NCBI RefSeq assembly: GCF_014697195.1
Contig: NZ_JACJRJ010000009.1
Location: 82,299-146,298 of the forward strand
Origin: Cylindrospermum sp. FACHB-282
GTDB taxonomy: Bacteria > Cyanobacteriota > Cyanobacteriia > Cyanobacteriales > Nostocaceae
DNA length: 64,000 bases
Direction: 5' to 3'
Position numbers and translations under genes: made by a program. Positions 27,350-37,433 of the stretch are shown here, one piece after another (position 1 is the stretch's first letter; the number at the start of each line of letters is the position of its first letter). Below the pieces are notes generated by a model. That model ran no database searches. It saw only the letters and a program-made list of their open reading frames with translations, and had not been told where the DNA came from.

Positions 27350-28005
27350 TCTCGTTCCCAGTCTCCGACTCTTAATGCCATACTAGAGGCTCTGCCTCAA
27401 CCTCATCACCAGATAACACAATGGGACGCAGCCGCTATCATGTACTAGAAAATCAGCCACACTTTATCACTTGCACAGTTGTAAACTGGATACCTCTGTT
27501 TGGCAAAATTGAAATTGTACAAATTATTTTAGACTCTCTCAACTTTCTACAACTTCAGCAGCGTTTGATTTTATATGCTTATGTAATAATGGAAAATCAT
27601 CTCCATCTCATCGCCTCTGGTACAAATTTATCTAAAGAAATAGGAAATTTTAAATCATTCACTGCTCGCTGTATTATTGACTCACTCCAGAAAAATAATG
27701 CTAATTATCTACTTAACCAATTTGAATTTTATAAATTAAAACACAAGACAAAACAAGAGTATCAGGTTTGGCAAGAAGGATTTCATTCTCAGGCAATTTT
27801 GAATGAGGAAATGTTTAGGCAAAAATTAGATTATATACACAATAATCCGGTACGACGTGGTTATGTAGACGAGCCTATTTACTGGCGTTATTCTAGTTCT
27901 CGTAATTACATGGGTCTACCGGGGTTGTTGGAGGTGGAATTGATTGATTTGTGAGTTGAGGCAGAGCCTCTGTAAGTCATTCCCAGTCGGAGACTGGGAA
28001 CGAGA
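27350..28005 (+). mobile_element. RAYT transposase unit with terminal inverted repeats
   Basis: A RAYT gene is framed by matched inverted repeats of about 48 bases at 27350-27398 and 27958-28005. The outer part of each arm is the word TCTCGTTCCCAGTC or its complement, and the inner part is the palindromic-type GAGGCAGAGCCTC or its complement. Each arm also holds its own CCAGTCTCCGACT-like hairpin, complete in the right arm as CCCAGTCGGAGACTGGG. The right arm starts 3 bases after the stop codon. This is the arrangement of a REP-RAYT unit. It sits between the restriction gene and glcF. Confidence 0.85.
27421..27954 (+). CDS. REP-associated tyrosine transposase (RAYT)
   Basis: The 177-residue product is a Y1-type HUH nuclease related to the IS200 transposase. 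The N-terminus has HFITCTVVNWIPLFGK. The HUH motif region reads YVIMENHLHLIASG, and KLDYIHNNPVRRGYVDEP and YSSSRNYMG complete the family pattern. RAYTs cut at REP hairpins with a single active-site tyrosine and are thought to spread REP sequences. The gene is intact, ends with TGA, and lies inside a pair of inverted repeats that carry REP-like hairpins, so it may still be active. Confidence 0.93.
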   Translation: MGRSRYHVLENQPHFITCTVVNWIPLFGKIEIVQIILDSLNFLQLQQRLILYAYVIMENHLHLIASGTNLSKEIGNFKSFTARCIIDSLQKNNANYLLNQFEFYKLKHKTKQEYQVWQEGFHSQAILNEEMFRQKLDYIHNNPVRRGYVDEPIYWRYSSSRNYMGLPGLLEVELIDL

Positions 28006-28020
28006 ATGATATGTATTGTG

Positions 28021-29382
28021 CTAAATTTCTAACTTCACACCCCGGATAGAATAATCTAACAACTCCATCGGATGCAACACAGAAATTGCTTTACCTTGCA
28101 ACTGCAAATGTTTAGTAATTTGCAACGTACAACCCGGATTTGCAGAAGTAATTAAATCAGCGCCAGTATTCAATAAATTCTGCACCTTTTGCTGACCTAA
28201 TTCTTCAGCAACTTCCGGTTGCAGCATATTATAAACACCCGCACTACCACAACACAAAGCTGCATCTAATGGTTCTCTTAACTTCACCCCAGGAATTTGC
28301 CGCAACACCTGACGCGGTTGCACACTAATTTTTTGTCCATGCAATAAATGACAAGCATCTTGATAAACTAAATTCAAAGGTTTATCAGTTAGCGGTGACA
28401 GTTTTGCAGTTAAACCAACGGTTGCTAAAAACTCTTGAGCATCTTTAACTTTAGCCGCAAATGCCTTTGCTTTTTCCGCATATTCTGGGTCATCTGCTAA
28501 AATGTGACCATATTCTTTTAAAGTATGACCACAACCAGCAGCATTGATAATTACAAAATCTACATTAGTATCAGCAAAACTATCAATCATCTGCCTTGCT
28601 AAAGCCTTCGCTTGTTCCGTTTGTCCTTGGTGTTCAGGAAGTGCCGCACAACAACCTTGAGATTTAGGAATCACCACCTCACAACCATTTGCCGTTAAAA
28701 CCCGCACCGTTGCTTCATTCACAGGAGAGAAAAACAGCCGTTGCACACATCCCAAAATCACCCCAACTCGGTAACGCTTCTCACCTTGTGCCCTAATCAC
28801 ATCCGGTAAATTATCTTGAAAAGATTTGAGCGTAATTTCTGGCAAAATTGATTCCATTGCTGCCAAACGGGGAGATACCTTCTTAAGTAAACCCGTAGCG
28901 CGAAACAATTTAGGAAATCCTAACTTTTGATAAACAAACAAGGGAAACAAAAACAAGCGCAACAAATCAGGATTAGGAAACAAAGTAAATATCAATTGCC
29001 GCACCAACTTATCAGGCAAAGTGCGGGGATAATTCCGTTCAACTTGATGACGAGTTGCCGAAATCAACTTATCATATTGCACACCAGAAGGACAAGTTGA
29101 CACACAAGCAAGACACCCCAAACAAGAATCAAAATGTTGCACCGTTGCCGTATTCAGAGCAATCTCACCCTCATTAATCGCATCCATTAAATAGATGCGT
29201 CCTCTAGGAGAATCCATCTCCTTACCCAACACCCGATAACTAGGACAAGTGGAAAGACAAAACCCACAATGCACACAACTATCAATCAACTTCGGGTCAG
29301 GCGGATTATTCCCATCAAACCCCTTCAAATTCTTCAAACTAGCAACATTATTCTTAACAGAACTTTCCGAAACTTCTGGCAT
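28021..29382 (-). CDS. glcF: glycolate dehydrogenase iron-sulfur subunit
   Basis: This 453-residue subunit carries electrons from glycolate oxidation, part of photorespiratory 2-phosphoglycolate salvage. Two ferredoxin-type 4Fe-4S sites lie at Cys36/39/42/46 (DSCVHCGFCLSTCP) and Cys87/90/93/97 (DSCLGCLACVSTCP). Two CCG domains follow (GCVQRLFFSPVN with QGCCAALPEHQG, and YQDACHLLHG with ALCCGSAGVYN). The gene lies 53 bases downstream of glcE on the same strand, so the two form an operon. The FAD-linked GlcD subunit is not in the window and must be encoded elsewhere. The gene meets the RAYT unit tail to tail. Confidence 0.92.
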   Translation of the reverse strand: MPEVSESSVKNNVASLKNLKGFDGNNPPDPKLIDSCVHCGFCLSTCPSYRVLGKEMDSPRGRIYLMDAINEGEIALNTATVQHFDSCLGCLACVSTCPSGVQYDKLISATRHQVERNYPRTLPDKLVRQLIFTLFPNPDLLRLFLFPLFVYQKLGFPKLFRATGLLKKVSPRLAAMESILPEITLKSFQDNLPDVIRAQGEKRYRVGVILGCVQRLFFSPVNEATVRVLTANGCEVVIPKSQGCCAALPEHQGQTEQAKALARQMIDSFADTNVDFVIINAAGCGHTLKEYGHILADDPEYAEKAKAFAAKVKDAQEFLATVGLTAKLSPLTDKPLNLVYQDACHLLHGQKISVQPRQVLRQIPGVKLREPLDAALCCGSAGVYNMLQPEVAEELGQQKVQNLLNTGADLITSANPGCTLQITKHLQLQGKAISVLHPMELLDYSIRGVKLEI

Positions 29383-29435
29383 TTATCTCTCTCCCCTCTT
29401 CCTTAGCGTTCTTTGCGTCCTTCGCGGTTCGTTTC

Positions 29436-30722
29436 TTAAATCCCACCCACAAACCGACCAGAACTTAAAATATTCTTACCATCAAACTGTACTTTAATCC
29501 CCCGCATCACCTGCAAAGCATTGCCAGTGTAGCCCCAAACATCCAACTTTTGTTTAACCGAAATAGGCGCTTCAAGAATTGTCAGAAAGCCGCGATGAGA
29601 TTGACATAACTCACGCACTGCTAATACCTGATTTTGTCCTTCAAACTGCAAAAACCCCAAACCACTACTGATATGAATTAAACCTACTTCCACCTGAGTT
29701 AAAATCTCCACAGCAGCAGTCGGTAATACTCCTATTTTGCAGGTAATGTCAGACTCTGTGCCAGAAGAATGCATTCGTTCTTGCAATCTCTGCCATAGAT
29801 TAGCTTCATCCTCTGCTGCATAAATTGTCCCATTTAAACCCAACTTTTGCCCTACTTCCAAAAGTCGGTTTGACTGTTCCTTAACACTCTCGCTAATGCT
29901 TTGGAAGCGAGCAATTAATCCCAATTCTGTACCCAAATCTAAGCTAGAAACTAGTTTAGTTGATAGTAAATCAGCCTGAGTTGGTGTTAGAGCCGAACCC
30001 CGCAAAGTAGCAGCAGCTTGGGATATAGCCTCAGATGTACCAGTTAGCACCACTGATGCTGAAGTTTCTTGTAATGGATAAACTCTAAAAGTTACTTGAC
30101 TGATAATTCCTAATGTGCCGTAAGACCCAGTAAACAACTTCATCAAGTCGTATCCGGCAACATTTTTTACCACTCGCCCCCCGGCTTTGGCAATTTGTCC
30201 ATCAGCACGGACAAAGGTAATGCCTAGCAGTTGGTCACGCACACTACCATAACGCTGCCGCAGGGAACCTGTATCGGCTGTGGCGACAATGCCGCCAATG
30301 GTTGCTAAATCTGGGACTGTGGGGTCAAGGGCTAGAAATTGGCGAGATTTTGCCAAAATTGCTTGGAGATGAGCAAATTTCATCCCTGCTTCTACGGTGA
30401 CGGTCAAATCACCAACGGCGTGTTCTATTAGTTGGTTTATGTGTTCTGTGCTGACGACAATATCAACACTCTTGGCTAAACCACCCCAGCCTAGTTTGCT
30501 GCCACTACCGCAAGGGAGAACACGCCAGTTATTACGGTTTGCTTCGGCAATGACTGCGGCTAGTTGCTCTTGGGTGCGGGGATAAACGATACAATTGGGA
30601 GGGGTTGGGGAGAAAATAGCCTGCTGGATTGGTTGTTGCTGACTGAGTTCGATATTTTCCCAAGATATAACAGCGTTTTCTTCGCTGACAATAGATGCAA
30701 GACTAGAAGCAATGAGATTCAT
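29436..30722 (-). CDS. glcE: glycolate dehydrogenase FAD-binding subunit
   Basis: The 428-residue product is an FAD-binding oxidase of the GlcE type. It has the PCMH domain with VLPCGSGSKLGWGG near residue 70-80, TVPDLATIGGIVATADTGSL and FVRADGQIAKAGGRVVKNVA. It ends in a short cap (GILSSGRF-like NILSSGRFVGGI). GlcE works with GlcD and GlcF to oxidise glycolate to glyoxylate and pass electrons to the quinone pool or another carrier. It is the first gene of a glcE-glcF operon. About 80 bases upstream is the end of a PIN gene transcribed in the same direction. Confidence 0.9.
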   Translation of the reverse strand: MNLIASSLASIVSEENAVISWENIELSQQQPIQQAIFSPTPPNCIVYPRTQEQLAAVIAEANRNNWRVLPCGSGSKLGWGGLAKSVDIVVSTEHINQLIEHAVGDLTVTVEAGMKFAHLQAILAKSRQFLALDPTVPDLATIGGIVATADTGSLRQRYGSVRDQLLGITFVRADGQIAKAGGRVVKNVAGYDLMKLFTGSYGTLGIISQVTFRVYPLQETSASVVLTGTSEAISQAAATLRGSALTPTQADLLSTKLVSSLDLGTELGLIARFQSISESVKEQSNRLLEVGQKLGLNGTIYAAEDEANLWQRLQERMHSSGTESDITCKIGVLPTAAVEILTQVEVGLIHISSGLGFLQFEGQNQVLAVRELCQSHRGFLTILEAPISVKQKLDVWGYTGNALQVMRGIKVQFDGKNILSSGRFVGGI

Positions 30723-30801
30723 CAGTTTATTTTTGACTTCATCTTTCTAATGTACTGGCTTTTGTTAACCAAAAAACTCAGCATTACCGTAGAAACGACA
30801 G

Positions 30802-31218
30802 TTATTTTCTTAATGTAATTACTTTAATTGATTTAACTTGACAAATCGGCTTTTCTTTTTTTTCGGCGGTAATTAATTCATCTGCTTTTCCTATTAAAGC
30901 AGCAGCAACATGAATTGCATCAATTCCACTCAGTCCATTATTATTTTTTATAATTTCGTTATAAGCGCATTCTAATAGTTGTTGATTAGGTTCTACCCAT
31001 TCATGTACACTATCAAAAAATGTTTCATAAAACTCCGCTTCTAGGTTGTTTTTATTTCTTATGGCATGAGGTAATACCTCAAATTTTACATAATAACTAG
31101 AAATAAAGTAGCGTTCGGCACTAGCTAAAATTTTTAAAGCTTCTTGGCAGATTTGATCCCTATTGTCTAACCTAGCTGCTGCTATTAATACGCAAGAATC
31201 TATATAAGTTCTTTTCAC
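30802..31218 (-). CDS. PIN-domain protein (putative toxin)
   Basis: The 138-residue product has PIN features: MKRTYIDSCVLIAAARLDNR at the start with the first Asp, KFEVLPHAI with Glu, NGLSGIDAIHVAAALIGKAD with Asp, and ELITAEKKEKP where a last acidic residue is expected. It should be an Mg-dependent ribonuclease. It begins 17 bases after the stop of a 226-residue gene on the same strand, whose product is far larger than a normal VapB-type antitoxin. The two are probably co-transcribed. Confidence 0.82.
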   Translation of the reverse strand: MKRTYIDSCVLIAAARLDNRDQICQEALKILASAERYFISSYYVKFEVLPHAIRNKNNLEAEFYETFFDSVHEWVEPNQQLLECAYNEIIKNNNGLSGIDAIHVAAALIGKADELITAEKKEKPICQVKSIKVITLRK

Positions 31219-31235
31219 CAGATTAAATTGGTTAT

Positions 31236-31916
31236 TTAGTTATTTTCTATTTCTTCTTCAAGATATTGATCAAATTCTGCTGAAGTTAAAAGCGGTTCTC
31301 CAGACATAATGATTTTTTCTTTAATTTTAAAAAGCTTTTTTCCTAAATCTGTTTCACAATTTTTCCAGTCTATCGCTCCTGTGACAGAGTTGATAAATCT
31401 CTGTACTGCTTTTTGTTGTTTGTCTGCGTCTTCAAGTATATTCCGTTTTTCTATTGCGGTAAGATGGCTAAATTCATCAGATGAAGCAATATTTCTTAAA
31501 ATATTTTTTAATTTTCTGTTAAATTCACTGCCATCCCAAGCAAAAGCAAATTTTATTAAAGATTCTCGTGTATCTGATGAATAAAAATCCCAACATTCAG
31601 CAACAGATTCTGTCATTAAATCGAATACGAAAATACTAGTTTTTAAGAAAGTATCTGAATCAGAACTTTCTAATAGCATTTGCGTTGCTTGTAAAAATTT
31701 ATTCACTCCTAACAAAAAATCTTGCTTGACTTCTACAAGCGATTTACCTTTCCCTTGGGCAATTTTAATATATTCATCAAATTTTTTCTTTTCCTCGCCA
31801 TTTTCAGGGCTAACTTCAGCACAACGATTTAAAAATTTGATAGTTTCTTCCAAATCGTTTGCGATTAAGTGCTTTGCATTTTCTATATCTTGGGCTTTAA
31901 AAGCTGTGCTGGACAT
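31236..31916 (-). CDS. unrecognised 226-residue partner of a PIN protein
   Basis: I do not recognise a family. The product is mostly alpha-helical by composition, acidic, soluble and without cysteine-rich or membrane segments. The N-terminal half contains LIANDLEETIKFLNRCAEVS and DFLLGVNKFLQATQMLLESS. The middle has a DLMTESVAECWDFYSSDTRE stretch. The C-terminal tail (SGEPLLTSAEFDQYLEEEIE) is short and acidic, the kind of tail by which antitoxins clamp PIN toxins. Order and 17-base spacing with the PIN gene fit an antitoxin-toxin pair in which the long N-terminal domain replaces the usual DNA-binding domain. This role is inference. Confidence 0.7.
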   Translation of the reverse strand: MSSTAFKAQDIENAKHLIANDLEETIKFLNRCAEVSPENGEEKKKFDEYIKIAQGKGKSLVEVKQDFLLGVNKFLQATQMLLESSDSDTFLKTSIFVFDLMTESVAECWDFYSSDTRESLIKFAFAWDGSEFNRKLKNILRNIASSDEFSHLTAIEKRNILEDADKQQKAVQRFINSVTGAIDWKNCETDLGKKLFKIKEKIIMSGEPLLTSAEFDQYLEEEIENN

Positions 31917-32024
31917 ATATTTAATACAGTAAGTAATTGTTTATGGTTAACAACTATTAACGTCCTCATTAGTTATAGTATATCAGAGTTTAGACCATAA
32001 AACATATTTTTTAGCACAAGATAA

Positions 32025-32044
32025 GGGCGTATTGCAATACGCCC
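32025..32044. repeat. perfect 20-base palindrome
   Basis: GGGCGTATTGCAATACGCCC is a perfect palindrome in the 168-base gap between the 226-residue gene and the Uma2 gene, 3' of the latter. It resembles dispersed cyanobacterial hairpin repeats and could terminate Uma2 transcription. Confidence 0.7.
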
Positions 32045-32084
32045 GTCTAATCAGCATTTCCTCTTTCTCAGTTAGCGACTATCT

Positions 32085-32876
32085 TTAGTCTAAATCAGGT
32101 TCAACACCAAGGGCACGCAGTTGGGCTATTAATCTTTCTGTTTTTTGCCTTTCTTGTTCTGCTTTTTGTCTTTCCTGTTCTGCGCGTTGACGTTCTTGTT
32201 CGGCGGTAGTTAAAAGCCAATTACCATCTTTATCATACCAACGTAACCAAGGCATTTCGACATTTTTATAACTTCCTTGCCACACTCCTAAACCTAATTC
32301 TATTTCTGGAATCCAAAACCGAGAATCGGAATTTATAGAAGTTTCATGAAACCTCTCTACATAACTACCGCCAGTTAACTGAAACATTCTAAATTCAGAT
32401 TTATAACGGTCAAAAATGGCGTAATACGGTACTCTTAAAATTTGCTCGTAAACTTCCCATTTACCAGGGGGTTTTTCTACATTTCGCAATGTTTGACCTA
32501 AATCTTCTTTTTCTGTTCCAGGTGAGAGTAGTTCAACGACAATATAAGGATTAACTGATTCTTGCCAAACTACGTAACTTAAACGTAAATCTCTATTTTC
32601 ATAAAGATAGGGAACACCTAAAACCGCAAACCAATCCGGGCGTTTATACCACAGTGGGTGACGAGAATCGTAATAAAGATTCATGTCACTAACTGTAAAT
32701 ATTTGGTCTGTAGGATAATTAGATGGACAAAAGGTATCTGTTAATAGTTGTGGTTGTAATAAATGAAACTGATCTGGCAAACCTGGTTCCTCCGGGTCTT
32801 CACTCTTGAGATCATACATTGTCGGTAATGTCTCTTTAGGGGAAAGCGGCGGATCTGTTTGATACATTATTGACAA
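32085..32876 (-). CDS. Uma2 family protein with coiled-coil tail
   Basis: The 263-residue product is a Uma2/DUF820 putative PD-(D/E)XK nuclease with a longer layout than the 197-residue one at 9.2-9.8 kb. It contains FTVSDMNLYYDSRHPLWYKR and RPDWFAVLGVPYLYENRDLR, and the acidic strand NPYIVVELLSPGTEKEDLG with the expected Glu. The C-terminal 35 residues are tandem copies of an AEQERQR/KAEQERQK heptad ending LRALGVEPDLD, a coiled-coil tail seen in many cyanobacterial Uma2 proteins. The role is unknown. Confidence 0.88.
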   Translation of the reverse strand: MSIMYQTDPPLSPKETLPTMYDLKSEDPEEPGLPDQFHLLQPQLLTDTFCPSNYPTDQIFTVSDMNLYYDSRHPLWYKRPDWFAVLGVPYLYENRDLRLSYVVWQESVNPYIVVELLSPGTEKEDLGQTLRNVEKPPGKWEVYEQILRVPYYAIFDRYKSEFRMFQLTGGSYVERFHETSINSDSRFWIPEIELGLGVWQGSYKNVEMPWLRWYDKDGNWLLTTAEQERQRAEQERQKAEQERQKTERLIAQLRALGVEPDLD

Positions 32877-33005
32877 TCCTCAAAATCAAACCTTTATATG
32901 ATGTCTCTTTACATACTTATGATATCTGGTAATTGATGATTAGCGATTGGTAATGGGTAAAAATAAATTAGTAAATAGGGTGGGCTATTAACCCACTCTA
33001 CACAT

Positions 33006-34364
33006 TTACACGTTTAAAGGCTGTTTAGCAGTTTCTGAGGGATAATAATTGCTATCTTCAATCCCCACCTGTATTAAAGGTTTTTGACTTGTAATCAATC
33101 TAGCGCCACGATTGCGGGTGAAGTAATTCCATGCCCACTGAATCATGACTACTATTTTGTTGTCAAACTCAATTAAAAAGTAGATGTGAATTATTAGCCA
33201 AAATAGCCAAGCAAAGAAACCTTGAAGTTTGATAAAACCTAAATCGACAACGGCGGAATTTTGCCCAATTATGGCTAAACTACCGTGGTCAGTATAATTA
33301 AATTGGGGTAAGGTCTCGCCTTTTAGCTGCTTTTGAATTAGTGTGGCTACATATTCTCCTTCCTGCTTGGCTACGGGTGCAACGCCAGGTAGAGGTTTAG
33401 CATTTTGATGTGAAAAATTTGCTAAGTCGCCAACTACAAAAATATTAGAATGTCCTTTAATACTTAAGTCTGGTTCGACAATAACACGTCCGGCGCGATC
33501 GCATTCTGCACCTGTGCGTTCTGCTAGCACTTTCCCCATTGCGTTCGCTTTCACACCGGCAGCCCACAAGATGGTTTTTGAGGCTAGTTCTCTAACACTA
33601 TCACCTTGCTTGATGGTAACAGTATCATTTTCAATATTCGTTACCATCGTTTTTGTCTGGACAAGCACACCCAACTGCATTAGAGAAGTTTCCGCTGCTT
33701 GTGATAACTCTGGGGCAAAGGGTGGCAAAATTCGATCCATACCTTCTAACAGCAGAATTCTGGCTTCTGAGGTGTCGATGTTGCGAAAATCTTCTTTGAG
33801 GGTTTGGTTCGCTAGTTCGGCGATCGCACCCGCTAATTCTACACCAGTGGGGCCACCACCAACAATCACAAAGGTTAACCAAGCACGGCGTTTTTCGGCA
33901 TCAGTCTCTTTCTCTGCTGCTTCAAATGCCATAAAAATTCGCCGGCGCATTTCAATCGCATCTTCTACAGTTTTCAAACCAGGGGCAGACGCTTCCCAGC
34001 TGTCTTTGCCAAAATAGGAATGCTTGGCACCTGTGGCGACAATTAATGTATCGTAAGGGATGATTTCATCGCCCACCATCACCTTTTGCCCTTTGGGATC
34101 AATATCATTCACCTCTCCCAGCCGCACTTTTGTATTCTTGCTCTTACTGAGTACAGAGCGCAACGGTGAGGAAATATCAGCGGGAGATAGGGCACCTGTA
34201 GCGACTTGGTACAAAAGTGGTTGAAATAAATGAAAGTTGCGCTTATCAATTAGAGTAACGCTTACATCTGCCTTCTTTAGGGCTTTGGCGGCATACAGTC
34301 CACCAAAACCACCGCCAACGATAACAACTTGATGTAGTGGGTTATTGTTATGTGCATCAACCAT
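33006..34364 (-). CDS. type II NADH dehydrogenase (NDH-2)
   Basis: The 452-residue product is a membrane-attached flavoprotein that passes electrons from NAD(P)H to quinone without pumping protons. It has VVIVGGGFGGLYAAKALKKA for FAD near the start, VIVGGGPTGVELAGAIAEL near residue 165-185 for the dinucleotide, and IFVVGDLANFSHQNAKPLPG. The C-terminal FFAWLFWLIIHIYFLIEFDN is an amphipathic or membrane-binding helix. This resembles cyanobacterial NdbA/NdbB proteins; I cannot say which paralogue. It is divergent from ilvC. Confidence 0.9.
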   Translation of the reverse strand: MVDAHNNNPLHQVVIVGGGFGGLYAAKALKKADVSVTLIDKRNFHLFQPLLYQVATGALSPADISSPLRSVLSKSKNTKVRLGEVNDIDPKGQKVMVGDEIIPYDTLIVATGAKHSYFGKDSWEASAPGLKTVEDAIEMRRRIFMAFEAAEKETDAEKRRAWLTFVIVGGGPTGVELAGAIAELANQTLKEDFRNIDTSEARILLLEGMDRILPPFAPELSQAAETSLMQLGVLVQTKTMVTNIENDTVTIKQGDSVRELASKTILWAAGVKANAMGKVLAERTGAECDRAGRVIVEPDLSIKGHSNIFVVGDLANFSHQNAKPLPGVAPVAKQEGEYVATLIQKQLKGETLPQFNYTDHGSLAIIGQNSAVVDLGFIKLQGFFAWLFWLIIHIYFLIEFDNKIVVMIQWAWNYFTRNRGARLITSQKPLIQVGIEDSNYYPSETAKQPLNV

Positions 34365-35697
<1,333 letters not shown>

Positions 35698-35702
35698 AAG
35701 TA

Positions 35703-35748
35703 ATTAGTAATTGGTAATCAGTGAAGTGGCTGATTACTAATTACCAAT
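35703..35748. terminator. inverted repeat after ilvC
   Basis: TTGGTAATCAG and CTGATTACTAATTACCAA flank an 8-base loop just after the ilvC stop codon. They form a long AT-rich stem with a small bulge. The words belong to a repeat common in cyanobacterial spacers. Its place between two convergent genes fits a terminator. Confidence 0.6.
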
Positions 35749-35793
35749 TTCTTCATCTTCATACAGCAGTTTTCGGTTAATTTGTTGTGTGGT

Positions 35794-36573
35794 TCATTGA
35801 TCTGAAAATTGCTGTAAGCTCAAAAATTGGCGTATCCGCAGAACTACATATCGGACGCTGTTTTCATCAGTGTATTCTACGTTAATGGGTATCTCTGTCC
35901 CAAATTTTAGCAAAATTACAGCCCGATAAAGCTTTTTGTATTTAAATTGCTTGTCTTGAATTTCAAAATCTAGAATCGATAAGAGTGAATATTTGATGAT
36001 TGCTTCACCACGCAAACCTTTCCGTTCTATAAATACTTGATTGAGACTTTTATAAAAAGTGCAAGTGCTTACAGGTGAGGTACATAAAAAAGCACCAATT
36101 GCTATGACAAACAAGAACAATAAGCTGAGATAAGACAGATATTCACGCTGGTTTTGCAGGACTAATAGAGAAGTTTGCTCAGAATTAATAAAATTGTTAA
36201 TCTCCGAAGCAGCACTTTGATTTGCTTGATAGCTAGCATGGGGTAACAGGACAATATATCCAAAGGAACTTGTAACTACAACTTGATGTGTCTCTCCCCC
36301 TCTACTACCTCTTGTTGTAATGATTTGCGCTTGTTGGGGATCAAAAATTTTGAGTTGATCTTTTTTTCCCAACAAACTAAACCGCTTCAATTCACAGTTA
36401 ATTTCCTTGGGTAGGGAGCGAGTGCAGGTTAAACGGGCTGAAGCAAAATCAAACAATATGCAGTAAATCAAAAAACTCAACCCAGCGGTAAATATCAACC
36501 CCCCAGTAATCCAGTTTGAGATTGGTTTCTGCTGGATGACTAATCTTGTGTGGGTTTCCTCTACAATTTTCAT
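35794..36573 (-). CDS. membrane protein of unknown function
   Basis: From the ATG at 36573 the product is 259 residues: MKIVEETHTRLVIQQKPISN, a first span (GGLIFTAGLSFLIYCILFDF, about 20-40), a soluble loop, a second span (YLSLLFLFVIAIGAFLCTSP), and a soluble C-terminal part. A longer in-frame start at 36672 would add 33 residues without improving the match to a membrane topology. The pattern of TRLVIQ... and two spans framing a loop resembles small bacterial proteins with a PH-like domain, but I cannot confirm that. It is convergent with ilvC. Confidence 0.72.
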   Translation of the reverse strand: MKIVEETHTRLVIQQKPISNWITGGLIFTAGLSFLIYCILFDFASARLTCTRSLPKEINCELKRFSLLGKKDQLKIFDPQQAQIITTRGSRGGETHQVVVTSSFGYIVLLPHASYQANQSAASEINNFINSEQTSLLVLQNQREYLSYLSLLFLFVIAIGAFLCTSPVSTCTFYKSLNQVFIERKGLRGEAIIKYSLLSILDFEIQDKQFKYKKLYRAVILLKFGTEIPINVEYTDENSVRYVVLRIRQFLSLQQFSDQ

Positions 36574-36777
36574 TAGTCTTGGTATGTATTTGCATCTAGA
36601 AGACTTAAGCCATAAGTAAAGTATTCCCCTCATAGCCGATGCAGATATCACCATTGCTAAAATTGTTGGCAAAAAAAAAATATAATTAAATTATTGCCTT
36701 CTATAGCAATCCTATTTCACTTGTGTGCCTCTTGTTTGGGATCGCTATAGTCATGAGTTATTTCTAGAGTTCCCAAA

Positions 36778-37269
36778 ATGAAAACCTTAATTTCCACATT
36801 CACGCAACATCTAGCTTTTTCTCAACCTGAGTTAGAAGCTTTACTTTCAAAGCCACTAACCGAGGTTCTCAATTCACCTGAGCTTAAGCAAGAGTTAGAA
36901 AGCTTAGATACTAATTTGCTGAAGGAAACCTTACCCACAGCAGGAGCGGTTTTAGCTAAGGAACTACCGCCTTTTTACCACTGGCTAAAAAACGAGTTAG
37001 GAGTTAAGCGTGTTCCTGATAGTCCAGAACACACAACAAAATGGGTAATTGGTTTCGTTAATCATCAAGAAAGTCTAACTCGCTTGGTTGAGTTACACCG
37101 TCCTGTACCGCGTCCGGCTTTAGAAGCTGCGGTTCCCCGCTTGGTGGGGCTGTTTGATGGCGTGGAAGATGTCACGGTGCGGCTAGAATGGCAAAAGGCG
37201 ATCGCAACTCTTTGTTTAGTTTTAGCTGTTGCTGCTCATGAACAAGATCAACTCACCCCAGCAGGCTGA
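36778..37269 (+). CDS. conserved protein of unknown function
   Basis: I do not recognise a family. The 163-residue product is soluble and helical. Features are repeated Leu/Glu-rich helices (TEVLNSPELKQELESLDTNL), a Pro-containing LPPFYHWLKNELGVKRVPDS, and a C-terminal hydrophobic helix (IATLCLVLAVAAHEQD). A poly-A run and a likely promoter precede it. It stands between a leftward membrane gene and a CocE-type hydrolase on the same strand, 164 bases downstream. Confidence 0.65.
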   Translation: MKTLISTFTQHLAFSQPELEALLSKPLTEVLNSPELKQELESLDTNLLKETLPTAGAVLAKELPPFYHWLKNELGVKRVPDSPEHTTKWVIGFVNHQESLTRLVELHRPVPRPALEAAVPRLVGLFDGVEDVTVRLEWQKAIATLCLVLAVAAHEQDQLTPAG

Positions 37270-37433
37270 ATATTGAGCAATTTTTTTAACAACTTTGGGA
37301 GATTTGGAAGAGTGCAGATATGATGTACAAGCCTTGATTTACCCCAGGAACAGTTGATGAATTGCCTTTACATTTCCTACTTGATGGGTGAGTCTTAAGA
37401 GTGCAAGGCAATTCAAAATTCAAAATCCTCCCC

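Noticed and set aside
37401..37433. GTG start for the CocE hydrolase
   Set aside because: It lies in a heptameric AAAATTC repeat and adds residues with no family match; the ATG at 37434 fits better.
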